From a virus, in the IMG/VR virus record IMGVR_UViG_3300025476_000001, positions 1 through 63,517 of that record: a stretch of DNA of 63,517 nt. One strand, written 5' to 3'. The position numbers and the translations under genes are program-made. Below the pieces are notes generated by a model, which saw only the letters and a program-made list of their open reading frames with translations, did not search any database and was not told where the DNA came from. How positions within the stretch are numbered: the stretch's first letter is position 1; every line of letters begins with the position of its first letter. Positions 18,401 to 24,475 of the stretch are shown here, piece by piece.

Positions 18401-19244
18401 CGCAGAAAAGAAGTTACATGAACTATTGAAAACAGCCAGTGCAGAGAATAAGAAGATTATGGTTGATGCTTTTAATCGTGGTTGGAATCCGTTGAGCAGT
18501 GTTAGTGCTAGCGATTTCATGGCCGGCTATACTGCTTCTCGCAAGGAATTAGGCGAGTCCGTATTGAAAAAGTTTGATTTAGAAGAGAAATATGTTCACG
18601 TGGCGTTAATCAATGAGCGTCTCGTCATCGAACAGGGTGATGACGATATGACTGATGATGAGAGAGGCGAGTATGACCCAGATTCTCCTGATCACGAACG
18701 CGACATACCTGAAGAGCCGATAGTCGGCGAGAAGCCCGGTGAAGTGGAACCGATACCGTTGAAGACTCCTATAGAGCCAGTTGCTAATCAGGAGGCACCA
18801 ATTACTCCAGAGGCTCCAGCTCCTACAGAAGAATTATCGTCGGAGGCAGCAGAGGCTCAGATACGTATGGATTATCCCGAGGAACCGTTGACGTCAACAG
18901 CAATGGCATATGCAGATTCAATCATTGATGATCCGAAGACATACGGACAATTGCGCGATTTGCATTGGGCAGGAACGTACGCTAACTCTGAGATGTTCCT
19001 GAAACAGGCTAAGATAGTTGGCAAGTACAACGACTTCTCTCCTGAAGTTGCTCAGAGATTGGTTGATAGATTTGGAGATTCGGCTAAATATAAGTTGGCA
19101 CGCGAAGGTTCAGTTGCAATATATATAACGATTCGAGATCCTGATGTGAAGAATATATCGTTGTCAGATTTGCAAGCATTGTTACACGCGGACGAAGTAG
19201 ACACAACTGAAAATGTGGGAGAGTGTCGCATATGGTGGGACTGA
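12444..19244 (+). CDS. Giant mosaic protein: histidine phosphatase plus zinc ribbons and repeated modules
   Basis: 2266 residues. Residues 21-180 are a histidine-phosphatase (phosphoglycerate-mutase-like) domain: LVRHAKT (R27, H28), SSDLSRCEETA (R82), STEHLRPW (E102) and IVTHYRD (H171). About 250-290 is a compact module ending in WFDGYE, common as a stand-alone small protein. Four CxxC zinc ribbons lie near 399-421, 549-573, 1102-1121 and 1667-1688. A module starting EPFISK occurs at about 1294 and 1972. Residues 1766-1921 are two identical 78-residue copies. Modules are joined by recurrent 'ES-xL-xKFDLxE' linkers. The gene is ATGA-coupled to its neighbour. It looks like a chain of independent small domains, perhaps an internal head protein; that role is inferred. 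Confidence 0.7.
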   Translation: MIIIKLLEKFGLLEKKDETVGKLYLVRHAKTALNAANGEDKDKIRGWKDIPLDEIGRKQAKELATEFNGIHIDKIYSSDLSRCEETAQAIAEVVDTHVESTEHLRPWHLGKYEGKESKKIADEVRDYVENKPDTAVDSGESFNTFSHRYLDFLQKIAQEVKDGKTIMIVTHYRDIKLTQAWLKNGGKGYDIDADEFMNNSIETGCSFEIEPNDGEWKMSKFASPKTKHKEIHKVEAGVKESKLNEETYKIVRLHKNGKKRVIQRGLSLEDAQAHCKDSKTHGEDWFDGYEVDESKEEKEESSKDEIKIKMKIPADKLDDVEGIKIMKKDGSKVNEDYKKMTEHELINAYKYAKEQKNEELALVFELELKERGYDLNKLNEPVKEGEKIGVNSYAVQKFCQCIHPNPGKERNKTGYYQCQNCGHKIHLLPATRSDGTTVEESKLNEVDDDSQNASHGAKKAGHHVSKGNRSAVNTLGTIVPDQVVLISMRSPELEEKNLPEFDGLLTGMLKEDDMMGGGSTVAMSAVVKDKSGKTIPQDEHAILDKDIKCEKCGNDKFQHFSDIGVDYDYCTKCGAKYDEDGKLIPEGPESVEESALDTTGQSAGYANLGAPYRVKPDVSRIPQKEEQDTKEGVEDQPDLAHAEQEASQSTKEYLGNNGAENYYYLVTVNTLSDDEGPAQDVQVVDADGEVKFSAKERQLDPSDVGNVIATAIKELEVTNVAFELVQKYIVEPQVETEEDIEELEKDKEAEGEEDTEDKEAETETPKEEPFNKEAGEPARKTTTPGVNRFDNQVGENVDTGFYSFVEAMRDTNVSRETFSSAVPLNEALGDITIETEYAIAVEELIKKLLGVEWNQSNDEEVYNLFNDAGLKYVADQVKQIVEKLPIKIIEIRFIETDSSNWSHASAYYKVTLTGSKVALKTVAGEESNLYYNWEDMSEAKKKSEPDEPEQSPEEQKLWTEHDKMGRKLFGKKRWEMANFGWGSSEDSVCTKVYGNPPQTFSSHIDKHGNVEHSEPELYESVVSRCEDLFESMSRKDYDQIKYLDASQLAHKLDISYSSARHLKALLNKGVSPAAAVDDVVACNAKTEEADEKCSDSRNIYCSKCGGANVSLKNNVVACNDCKYALKLNVKESVLNEDITKDVQYLKWAKDHGLDAHHGDTIKRYKDTENYKKAKEREDMKDESMNEEMDVYDADKGDANNALGALRNAIGLDKGTTPVAKQFLTYQEGTSNKYHYFAMFKRGNEYVAANAFGRIGYYPQTSVFSTGDKDTVEIDFNDKISKKMSKGYKVVEATEPFISKETRFSHPEGAESRLNTFIKRFPKASDKKKLADAFNRGWNPFDVGSGQNAVLHATEYLNGPKGYKKDTKESVTECKVGDIVRIKDDAEKSMYHVEKIVGNTATISDYDTHENKHTVDLDALELDEKVTEAVPQGFTKAVAPEVEKPKILQPEIKEKIEKLYELSERLKTETLKIESKIMKELGLAQLPSEEIEDMRKEVREYLLKEKISVAECEAVVAKVFGRTLAPKAIDVINALSSELSAKILNRLKEQEEAMQQISYYLKVEPKKVKEGILTKVGEFIKGMIGKLTGWLDGFNYAVQQLKHAIEQPVTEGAFKNIDIDIRDMIRAGKSDEEIKNKYTDLSPYAITKIRGEEKPEPVTEKKNDIPKCEDCGKALSTDREVDWMKCTKCIAKHENESKVTDAKLPPKPKVGDGVERRDMSKVNGNVTKIVDDNTVEVNWGQGEKTSEPIKNLALVARESVAERLLEKFDLNEKTEIVTGKQYELFGPDGLLGTVKIVSTDAEDTTFVDLKTGNQLSLPTPACQVCMEPIDVNEVAPPGGEYIVKKFDLNEKTEIVTGKQYELFGPDGLLGTVKIVSTDAEDTTFVDLKTGNQLSLPTPACQVCMEPIDVNEVAPPGGEYIVKKLKHKKGVNPYAVAWNMRNKGDKFHKGAHAGEKMKSVGESLLDKFDLMEAEPFISKGTRIPHPEGAEKKLHELLKTASAENKKIMVDAFNRGWNPLSSVSASDFMAGYTASRKELGESVLKKFDLEEKYVHVALINERLVIEQGDDDMTDDERGEYDPDSPDHERDIPEEPIVGEKPGEVEPIPLKTPIEPVANQEAPITPEAPAPTEELSSEAAEAQIRMDYPEEPLTSTAMAYADSIIDDPKTYGQLRDLHWAGTYANSEMFLKQAKIVGKYNDFSPEVAQRLVDRFGDSAKYKLAREGSVAIYITIRDPDVKNISLSDLQALLHADEVDTTENVGECRIWWD
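17737..18204 (+). repeat. Perfect 234-bp tandem duplication (2 copies)
   Basis: Copy 1 is 17737-17970 and copy 2 is 17971-18204, reading identically base by base. The repeat is in frame (78 codons) and begins in the linker AGAAGTTCGATTTGAACG. The first 7 bases of a third copy follow. The unit encodes a small beta-rich domain with a CQVC pair. Identity at silent positions indicates very recent duplication, ongoing gene conversion, or an assembly artefact. Confidence 0.95.
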
Positions 19245-19447
19245 TGAGTTACGTTAGAACTAAAGAACATCAAGATAAAATAAACAAAGCATTGCGAGGT
19301 CATGTTAGTTGGAATCGCGGTTTGACTAAGAAAGACCCACGCATTGCTAGAATGGCTGTCTCTATAAGTGCTACTGTTTCTAACAAGTGGAAGAATGATA
19401 CAGAGTATAGAGAAAGAACTATCATTGAATATGGTTCGACTAATTGA
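19244..19447 (+). CDS. NUMOD3-type homing-endonuclease fragment
   Basis: 67 residues, starting in a TGATG overlap with the giant gene. RTKEHQDKINKALRGHVSWN then RGLTKKDPRIARMAVSIS matches the NUMOD3 pattern ('seehkkkIseAlkG...WNkG'), a DNA-binding module found in GIY-YIG and HNH homing endonucleases. No nuclease domain is present, so this is probably a remnant of a free-standing homing endonuclease, or a domain reused as a DNA-binding peptide. The frame ends inside the next small ORF. Confidence 0.65.
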   Translation: MSYVRTKEHQDKINKALRGHVSWNRGLTKKDPRIARMAVSISATVSNKWKNDTEYRERTIIEYGSTN

Positions 19448-19553
19448 AAATTTTGGGGAGAAGCACTTTATTAGAGACGTCGTTCATCTATTAGATGGCG
19501 CGCCAATATCTATTATGCGAGTCGATAGGCTTGAGCTTCTCTCCACCAAATAA
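19431..19553 (+). CDS. Small protein (40 aa), hypothetical
   Basis: The ATG at 19431 lies within the end of the NUMOD3 fragment; the ORF ends 3 bases before the HAD gene. Residues read as a helix plus strands (RLIENFGEKHFIRDVVHLLD). It could be a real small gene or part of the decayed endonuclease in another frame. No strong ribosome site. Confidence 0.3.
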   Translation: MVRLIENFGEKHFIRDVVHLLDGAPISIMRVDRLELLSTK

Positions 19554-19556
19554 ATT

Positions 19557-19934
19557 ATGGCACAAAAGATAGACTTTCCGTTTGAAATAATAGCGGTTGA
19601 CATGGATGGTACCATGTGTCAGGATGCGTTTCCTGACATCGGAGCTCCTTGTAAGGCAGTTATTGACAGGCTTATTGCTCACAAAGAAAAGGGCGGTAAA
19701 CTTATACTCTGGACGTGCAGAAACGAAGAAGATACCAAAAAGGCAGTTGAGTGGGCTAAAGAACAGGGTGTCGAGTTTGATGCTGTGAACGACGATATAA
19801 AAGAAGTTAAAGATACCGACTTCGGCAAGAATAAGAGTAGAAAGGTTTATGCAAACATCTATCTTGATGACAAGAATGAATTGATTAAGGAATCAGTTGA
19901 CTCAGTGGAACAGTTTCTGAAATTATTAAATTGA
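19557..19934 (+). CDS. HAD-superfamily hydrolase (small phosphatase-like)
   Basis: 125 residues. Motif I is VDMDGT (D15, D17, T19), motif II is LWTCR (T53, with R55), and a downstream acidic motif is IYLDDK (D104, D105). The lack of a large cap domain and the W-T-C-R motif fit the small HAD proteins often carried by phages, which probably dephosphorylate small substrates such as nucleotides or sugars. The start ATG follows a TAA by 3 bases with little ribosome site, so translation is probably coupled. Substrate unknown. Confidence 0.85.
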   Translation: MAQKIDFPFEIIAVDMDGTMCQDAFPDIGAPCKAVIDRLIAHKEKGGKLILWTCRNEEDTKKAVEWAKEQGVEFDAVNDDIKEVKDTDFGKNKSRKVYANIYLDDKNELIKESVDSVEQFLKLLN

Positions 19935-19947
19935 AAAGGAGTTAGAT

Positions 19948-20379
19948 ATGCCTAAGTATGCGAATTCAAATAGCACAGTAGTGACAATAGGGAGTCTTAG
20001 AATTGAGCCGGGTCAAACGGTTACGACGACAGAATTTATTCCTGGTAGTTTACCAACTGGAATCACTGAAGTATCGAGTTTACCATCTATGAATCCGGTG
20101 TTGATTTCTTCAAAGTTGACATCAACCGGAGATGTGACTGTTCCAGATAGTTATGTCGATTCACTTACTGGTAAGACAGTGTTGCTTACCGGAAATTACA
20201 CAGTTTCAGTGTACGTAGCTACCGGAGAATGTACGTTGCAGTTTAATGGTTCTGGCGTTGTGAGATATTTAGGAGTTGGACAATCATATTCACTTCAGTG
20301 TCTGGACAGAATCGTGGACACTATCAACATTGCTATAGCATCGTCGTGTACGGCATATGTAACTGTTGAGAAGTGTTAA
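19948..20379 (+). CDS. Beta-rich structural protein, possible head decoration
   Basis: 143 residues with AAAAGGAG upstream. Sequence is Ser/Thr/Val/Gly-rich with alternating strands (TVVTIGSLRIEPGQTVTTTE, then VSVYVATGECTLQFNGSG) and no charged helices, typical of phage surface or decoration proteins. The 'G-x-x-I-x-PGQ-T' turn recurs in small phage structural proteins. Its place directly before the protease-scaffold and capsid genes supports a head role. Not assigned to a family. Confidence 0.55.
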   Translation: MPKYANSNSTVVTIGSLRIEPGQTVTTTEFIPGSLPTGITEVSSLPSMNPVLISSKLTSTGDVTVPDSYVDSLTGKTVLLTGNYTVSVYVATGECTLQFNGSGVVRYLGVGQSYSLQCLDRIVDTINIAIASSCTAYVTVEKC

Positions 20380-20391
20380 AGGGAGAATAAC

Positions 20392-22662
20392 ATGGCGAAG
20401 ATGCAGATAATAGAACAATTTATTACTAAAGGAGTCGTGCTCGAGCGAGAGAGCAAGAATGATGCTATTCTGTGTCGAGCCAAATATCAGATTTGTTCAT
20501 TAGGAGAGAAGAATCGCAATAATAGAGTGTATGAGAAAGCTGTTTGGGATAGGGTACTTGCTGACCCTGATATCATTGCCAAATTGCGAAACAAATCGCT
20601 CTTCTTCCACGCAGAACATCCAACCACTACGCAGTCAAATACTGAGAAAGTGGCTGGAGTAGTTACTGATATTAACTTAAACGAAAAGGAGAACAAGGTC
20701 TATACGGTTATGGAAGTATTGGATACGCCCTACGGCAGAATCGTTGATACTCTTCTGCGTGCTGGTTGTGGTATTGGTGTATCTACAAGAGCTGATGGAG
20801 AACTTGAGGAACAAATTGACGAAGCCGGTAGTAAATATCAACGAGTTATTCCAGAATCTTATCGTTTCGTGACAGTAGACTTCACGGCAGACCCGTCGAG
20901 TTTCGGTTCCGAGATGCCGTTGTCAGTACAACACAACGTGTCTGATATTATTAAAAAGGGTTTGGATAACGAGAAGATTGATCGAGAATATGCTACAGTG
21001 CTTCTCGAGAAGATGTCTAATCCAGAGGCAGTAGCGTTGTTGGAATCAATTAAGAATGACAAACATCATTCAGATTGCAAGTGCAAAGCGTCAGAGAAGA
21101 AATGCACCAAAGGTTGTACGCATGTAGTTGAAAGTGATACCACGCAACTTTCTGACTGTGCAGATAAAGTTTATAAATTTATGAGTGCTCGTAATAATAA
21201 GTTTAATGAGAGCGATTGGAAGACGGCGGTATCGACTTTATCCATTCCTATGACTATGTGGAGTAAAGTCAAGATTTTAGTTCAGAAATCTTTTGAGAAG
21301 CTAAGTGAAGAAGTTCAAATGTGCCCAGTTTGCAAGACAGTATATGATACCACATATGCACAGGATCCTACCAGGAAATGTGCCAAATGTGGCGGTGTTC
21401 GCCCTGGAGTTAATCCAGAGGCAGAAGTCAGAGATGACAAAGTAGTTGTGAATGAGACTCAGAGATGTGCAAGATGCGACAAGTTTATTGAAGATGGCAA
21501 GGGTTATCATCCGAGTGAGGGTCACGAAATATATTGTTCCAAAGGATGTGCTGAACAGGGTCCCGAAGCAGAACAAATAACCGAGAAATCTGGTAAGTGT
21601 ATTCATTGCGGTAGAAAGTTTACTGATGTTGATTACAAAAATGCTGCTGCAGGTAAAGAATCTCCTGTAGGTGACTGGGATAACATATGTTATCCATGTC
21701 AGTTGAAGTATGGAACAGAAAAAGCAAAGTCTAGAGAAGATCGTGTTTCTAATGAGAAGTACACCACAAGTGCTGATATATCTGGTCAGCCAGCAAATGC
21801 CAAGGCAGCCGAGAAGGATATGCGTAAATCTGCAGCCAAGGACGGAGTTAAGCTAGGAGAAACCGAAATGAAGATTGATGAATCTGCGGTCAAAAAATAT
21901 TTGACTGAAAATAAAGGTCTATTTAATAATGTACAAGAAGCAATAGACAATCTCGTACAAGTGTTCAAAATACAATGGTCTGATGCTCGTACATATGTGG
22001 AGGCATCGTCCGCGGTTAAGAGCGCAATGAATAACGAGAAGATTCAATCTTCGGATGTCCAATTACGTCTCGATGAGACATCAACAAGGCTTGTGACTCT
22101 AACTGCGGATCGCGAAAAATTAGCAGAGGCATACGCTAACGATGTTGTTGCCCTGACTGTTCAAATAAAGCAGTTGAAAGAACAAGTTAACAAACAAGCT
22201 TTCGAAATTACTACTATAAATAGTCTGGATCGTTCCTTGAAAGAACAATTGGAGAAATCGAATGAAAATATTAGAAGTCTTAAAGAAGATAGTGAAAAGT
22301 CCGTTAAGGCTCTTCAAGAAGAAAGAACAGTCGAAATCAAACGCATTACCGAAGCAAACGAAGTGAAAATTAAAGAACTTAATGAAGTTCACAGGGGTGA
22401 ACTTCTTAAGATATATGTCGATTCTAAACTTAAAAGCATGCACCTGCAACTACCGAAACAATTTCTAACAATCTTAGAGAGTTGCACGTCGGTAGAACAG
22501 GTGGATGCAGAAATTAGACGTATTCAGGATCAATTACGCGAAGGATTGTTACAATTTAACAGTCTCTCCGAAGTAATTGTCAAGAATAATATTCCCGCTG
22601 ATCCTGTGCAGGTCGATATAAGTCGCAAAGTAGCGTTAGCACTAAAAGCGTTTGGATATTAA
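20392..22662 (+). CDS. Prohead protease fused to zinc-finger and coiled-coil scaffold region
   Basis: 756 residues. Residues 1-175 match the T4 gp21 prohead protease: EKNRNNRVYEKAVWDRVL (like 'NRNKRLYPKRILEKAV'), FFHAEHP (H76 in place of GELNHP), VMEVLDTPYGRIVDTLLRAG and IGVSTRADG (S131, the serine of 'GVSSRG'), then VDFTADPS. Residues 229-440 contain about seven Cys-rich clusters (CKCK, CPVC, CAKC, CARC, CSKGC, CIHC, CYPC). Residues 563-676 form a long heptad-rich coiled coil and the end is helical, as in a scaffold. In T4 protease and scaffold are separate genes. It would build the prohead core, then cleave head proteins. Confidence 0.85.
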   Translation: MAKMQIIEQFITKGVVLERESKNDAILCRAKYQICSLGEKNRNNRVYEKAVWDRVLADPDIIAKLRNKSLFFHAEHPTTTQSNTEKVAGVVTDINLNEKENKVYTVMEVLDTPYGRIVDTLLRAGCGIGVSTRADGELEEQIDEAGSKYQRVIPESYRFVTVDFTADPSSFGSEMPLSVQHNVSDIIKKGLDNEKIDREYATVLLEKMSNPEAVALLESIKNDKHHSDCKCKASEKKCTKGCTHVVESDTTQLSDCADKVYKFMSARNNKFNESDWKTAVSTLSIPMTMWSKVKILVQKSFEKLSEEVQMCPVCKTVYDTTYAQDPTRKCAKCGGVRPGVNPEAEVRDDKVVVNETQRCARCDKFIEDGKGYHPSEGHEIYCSKGCAEQGPEAEQITEKSGKCIHCGRKFTDVDYKNAAAGKESPVGDWDNICYPCQLKYGTEKAKSREDRVSNEKYTTSADISGQPANAKAAEKDMRKSAAKDGVKLGETEMKIDESAVKKYLTENKGLFNNVQEAIDNLVQVFKIQWSDARTYVEASSAVKSAMNNEKIQSSDVQLRLDETSTRLVTLTADREKLAEAYANDVVALTVQIKQLKEQVNKQAFEITTINSLDRSLKEQLEKSNENIRSLKEDSEKSVKALQEERTVEIKRITEANEVKIKELNEVHRGELLKIYVDSKLKSMHLQLPKQFLTILESCTSVEQVDAEIRRIQDQLREGLLQFNSLSEVIVKNNIPADPVQVDISRKVALALKAFGY

Positions 22663-22682
22663 ACAACCTAAGGAGAACTTAA

Positions 22683-24158
22683 ATGAGTAAAGCTATACAG
22701 GAATTAGTCGAATCGAGAATGGCTGCTATGCAGTCTGATCGCAGGAGACTTACCGAGTCCTGGAAACCGTACATCGGTTCCGTGGATGCTTACCTCGCAA
22801 AGAGTGGGAAATCCCCTCTGACCGAGATGGATAAAATGAACATGGCGCGTTGCCTTGAGAACGCTCTGTTAGAAGGTGGAGTTCGCTCCAAGTCGAAGAT
22901 TTTTGAAACGACCGATAGCTCTGCTATCTCCTTCTTGGGCATTCAGTTGCCCGTAATCGCTGCCCTCTTGCCCAGCCTCGTGTTGAACAAGTTAGCAGTA
23001 ACCCAGGCATTAGATCGCAGATCTGGCGCAGTCTTTTATCTGGACGTGAAATACGGAACTGGTAAAGGCTCAGTTTCTGCTGCACAGGATATGATGAATG
23101 CACAGACTGGTCATAACTCGACCCTTGGTGGTCGTGAATATGCATCGGTTCGTGTTACCAACGAAGTGTACCCGGCAACAACTACGCCGCACACTCTTGC
23201 GTACTTCCCAGTAGTATCTGGATCTACCGTCATCACCGATAGCACAACTGGAAACGTGTTGACAGTCGTCTCATCCAGCGGTGGCGTGGATGTGTTAGCA
23301 TCTTCGCTTTCCTCGGGACATTCTGGAACCGTAACTCTAGCAACCGGCGTGGTAGTAATCAACGGTGGTGGGTTAAGTTATGCGGGTACTGTTTCTTATA
23401 TGTACGATTGGCAAACTGGTGGTGTTGGTGGTGTAACTACAGCGAACGTTCCTGAAGTTAATATCTCAGTCACCTCCGCAACAATCACTGCAGAGGATTT
23501 CCCGCTCAAAGCTTTGTTTACTCTTGGTGCTGCAATCGACCTCGAGAAGGCGCATGGTCTGAATCTTGAAGACGAGCTGGTGAAATATCTTGGTGGTGAA
23601 GTAAAGTTCACAATGGATCATCTGGGAATCGATTTAATGAACGCTGCCTCTCAGACGGTTGCTGCTGCGACTACACCTGGAACTTATACCGCGACACCGT
23701 CAGCTGGTGAAGCGTGGGTGTGGAAGAAATATCAGTTTCTGGATTTTGTAGAGAAAGCTAACGTGGCAATAATCTCTAAGACGTTACGTGCAGTTTGTAA
23801 CTTCTTAGTGGTTGGTAATAACACTGCCCGTCTCGTTCGTCAGTTGGATCCTCATTTCAAGCCAGCTTCTGGATTAGACACGTTAGTTCCTACCGGTCCT
23901 TACGAACTGGGTACTTTGGACGGCAGGCTCATTGTTCACGATCCGTTGTTAGGCGCTAATGAGATTCTGTTCGGATTCAAGGGTGACAATTATCTGTTTG
24001 CTGGATTCTTGTTTGCCCCGTATATTCCTTTATTTGCAACTCCGACACTCGTGACCGCTGATCTCAAGGCCCAGAAGGGTTTCTTGGCGTCTGCTGGCTA
24101 CAAAGTTGTGAATGCGGGCATGTACACCCATTCGACGATTAACTATGGATCATTATAA
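22683..24158 (+). CDS. Major capsid protein, gp23-like (unspliced reading; spliced form joins 22683-24131 to 24390-24416)
   Basis: 491 residues, HK97-fold capsid protein. The N-terminus (ESWKPYIG, then MARCLENALLEGG) parallels T4 gp23 (WKPLLEGEG, AKIFENQ), and L-L-E64|G65 fits the prohead-protease cleavage consensus at almost the same place as in T4. VTSATITAEDFPLKALFTLG then AAIDLEKAHGLNLEDELVKY matches the gp23 core. Residues about 160-245 are a Thr/Val/Gly-rich insertion, probably an outward beta domain. AAGGAGAAC precedes the ATG. Codons 484-491 and the stop lie inside a group I intron; splicing gives HGTMNYGSL instead of HSTINYGSL, with the same length. Confidence 0.93.
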   Translation: MSKAIQELVESRMAAMQSDRRRLTESWKPYIGSVDAYLAKSGKSPLTEMDKMNMARCLENALLEGGVRSKSKIFETTDSSAISFLGIQLPVIAALLPSLVLNKLAVTQALDRRSGAVFYLDVKYGTGKGSVSAAQDMMNAQTGHNSTLGGREYASVRVTNEVYPATTTPHTLAYFPVVSGSTVITDSTTGNVLTVVSSSGGVDVLASSLSSGHSGTVTLATGVVVINGGGLSYAGTVSYMYDWQTGGVGGVTTANVPEVNISVTSATITAEDFPLKALFTLGAAIDLEKAHGLNLEDELVKYLGGEVKFTMDHLGIDLMNAASQTVAAATTPGTYTATPSAGEAWVWKKYQFLDFVEKANVAIISKTLRAVCNFLVVGNNTARLVRQLDPHFKPASGLDTLVPTGPYELGTLDGRLIVHDPLLGANEILFGFKGDNYLFAGFLFAPYIPLFATPTLVTADLKAQKGFLASAGYKVVNAGMYTHSTINYGSL

Positions 24159-24389
24159 ACAATGTTAATCTACAGTGGCATTAAAAAGCGATTTTTAATG
24201 AAAACCTTGAATATGCTGGGATCTCTCAGAGATGAGACAATCAGCAGGGATAGCTTGAGCAGTCAAGAAGCCCTCAACGACTACCAAGAGGCATCTGATT
24301 TATCAGATGGTGGTATAGTCTGGTCTATGTAGTGATGCATAGAGATTGGCAGAAATGACCAATCCCACAGCAATGTGAGTAACAATACG
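24132..24389 (+). ncRNA. Group I intron at the 3' end of the major capsid gene
   Basis: 258 bases with a complete core. P1: exon CCAT (24128-24131) with GTGG (24175-24178), giving the U-G wobble at the splice site. P1 extension: GATTAAC/GTTAATC. P2: 9 bp, GCGA loop (24179-24200). P4: TGCTG/CAGCA (24214/24242). P5: ATCTC/GAGAT (24221/24229). P6a: CTTGA/TCAAG. P3: TTGA (24207)/TCAA (24274). P7: GACTA (24279-24283)/TAGTC (24316-24320). P8: CATCTGA/TCAGATG (24292/24303). P9 hairpins: CTATG/CATAG, GATTGG/CCAATC, and CACA-GCAA-TGTG. The terminal G is 24389. Splicing joins CAT to GGT in frame. No ORF of its own. Confidence 0.93.
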
Positions 24390-24416
24390 GGTACGATGAA
24401 CTACGGATCACTTTAA
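24390..24416 (+). other. Second (3') exon of the major capsid gene
   Basis: After the intron's terminal G, eight codons read GTMNYGSL and then TAA. They stay in frame with codon 483 (CAT) after splicing. The segment matches the first 29 bases of the intron at about 22 positions, and both copies are followed by TAAAC. Differences in the last codons are mostly silent (TAT/TAC, TTA/CTT), so both copies look selected as protein. Confidence 0.85.
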
Positions 24417-24423
24417 ACGTGAG

Positions 24424-24468
24424 TTAATAGGGAGAGGGAAGTTCACTTCTCTTTCCTCTCCCTATTAA
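24424..24468 (+). terminator. Strong hairpin after the capsid gene
   Basis: A perfect 14-bp stem: TTAATAGGGAGAGG (24424-24437) with CCTCTCCCTATTAA (24455-24468). The 17-base loop can form a further GAAG/CTTC pair. There is no long T run after it (TAAAAGAATG), so it may be a weak terminator, an mRNA 3'-end stabiliser for the abundant capsid message, or a structure that hides GGGAGAGGG from ribosomes and so limits expression of the endonuclease gene that starts 7 bases later. Confidence 0.75.
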
Positions 24469-24475
24469 TAAAAGA

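Noticed and set aside
12444-19244. Enrichment of prohead-protease sites (L/I-x-E followed by A/G/S) throughout the mosaic protein.
   Set aside because: Only about four clear matches were seen in 2266 residues, roughly what composition predicts, so no claim of enrichment is made.
24159-24475. The region after the first capsid stop as a plain terminator or attachment site.
   Set aside because: The paired P1-P9 elements and the in-frame second exon are explained only by a group I intron.
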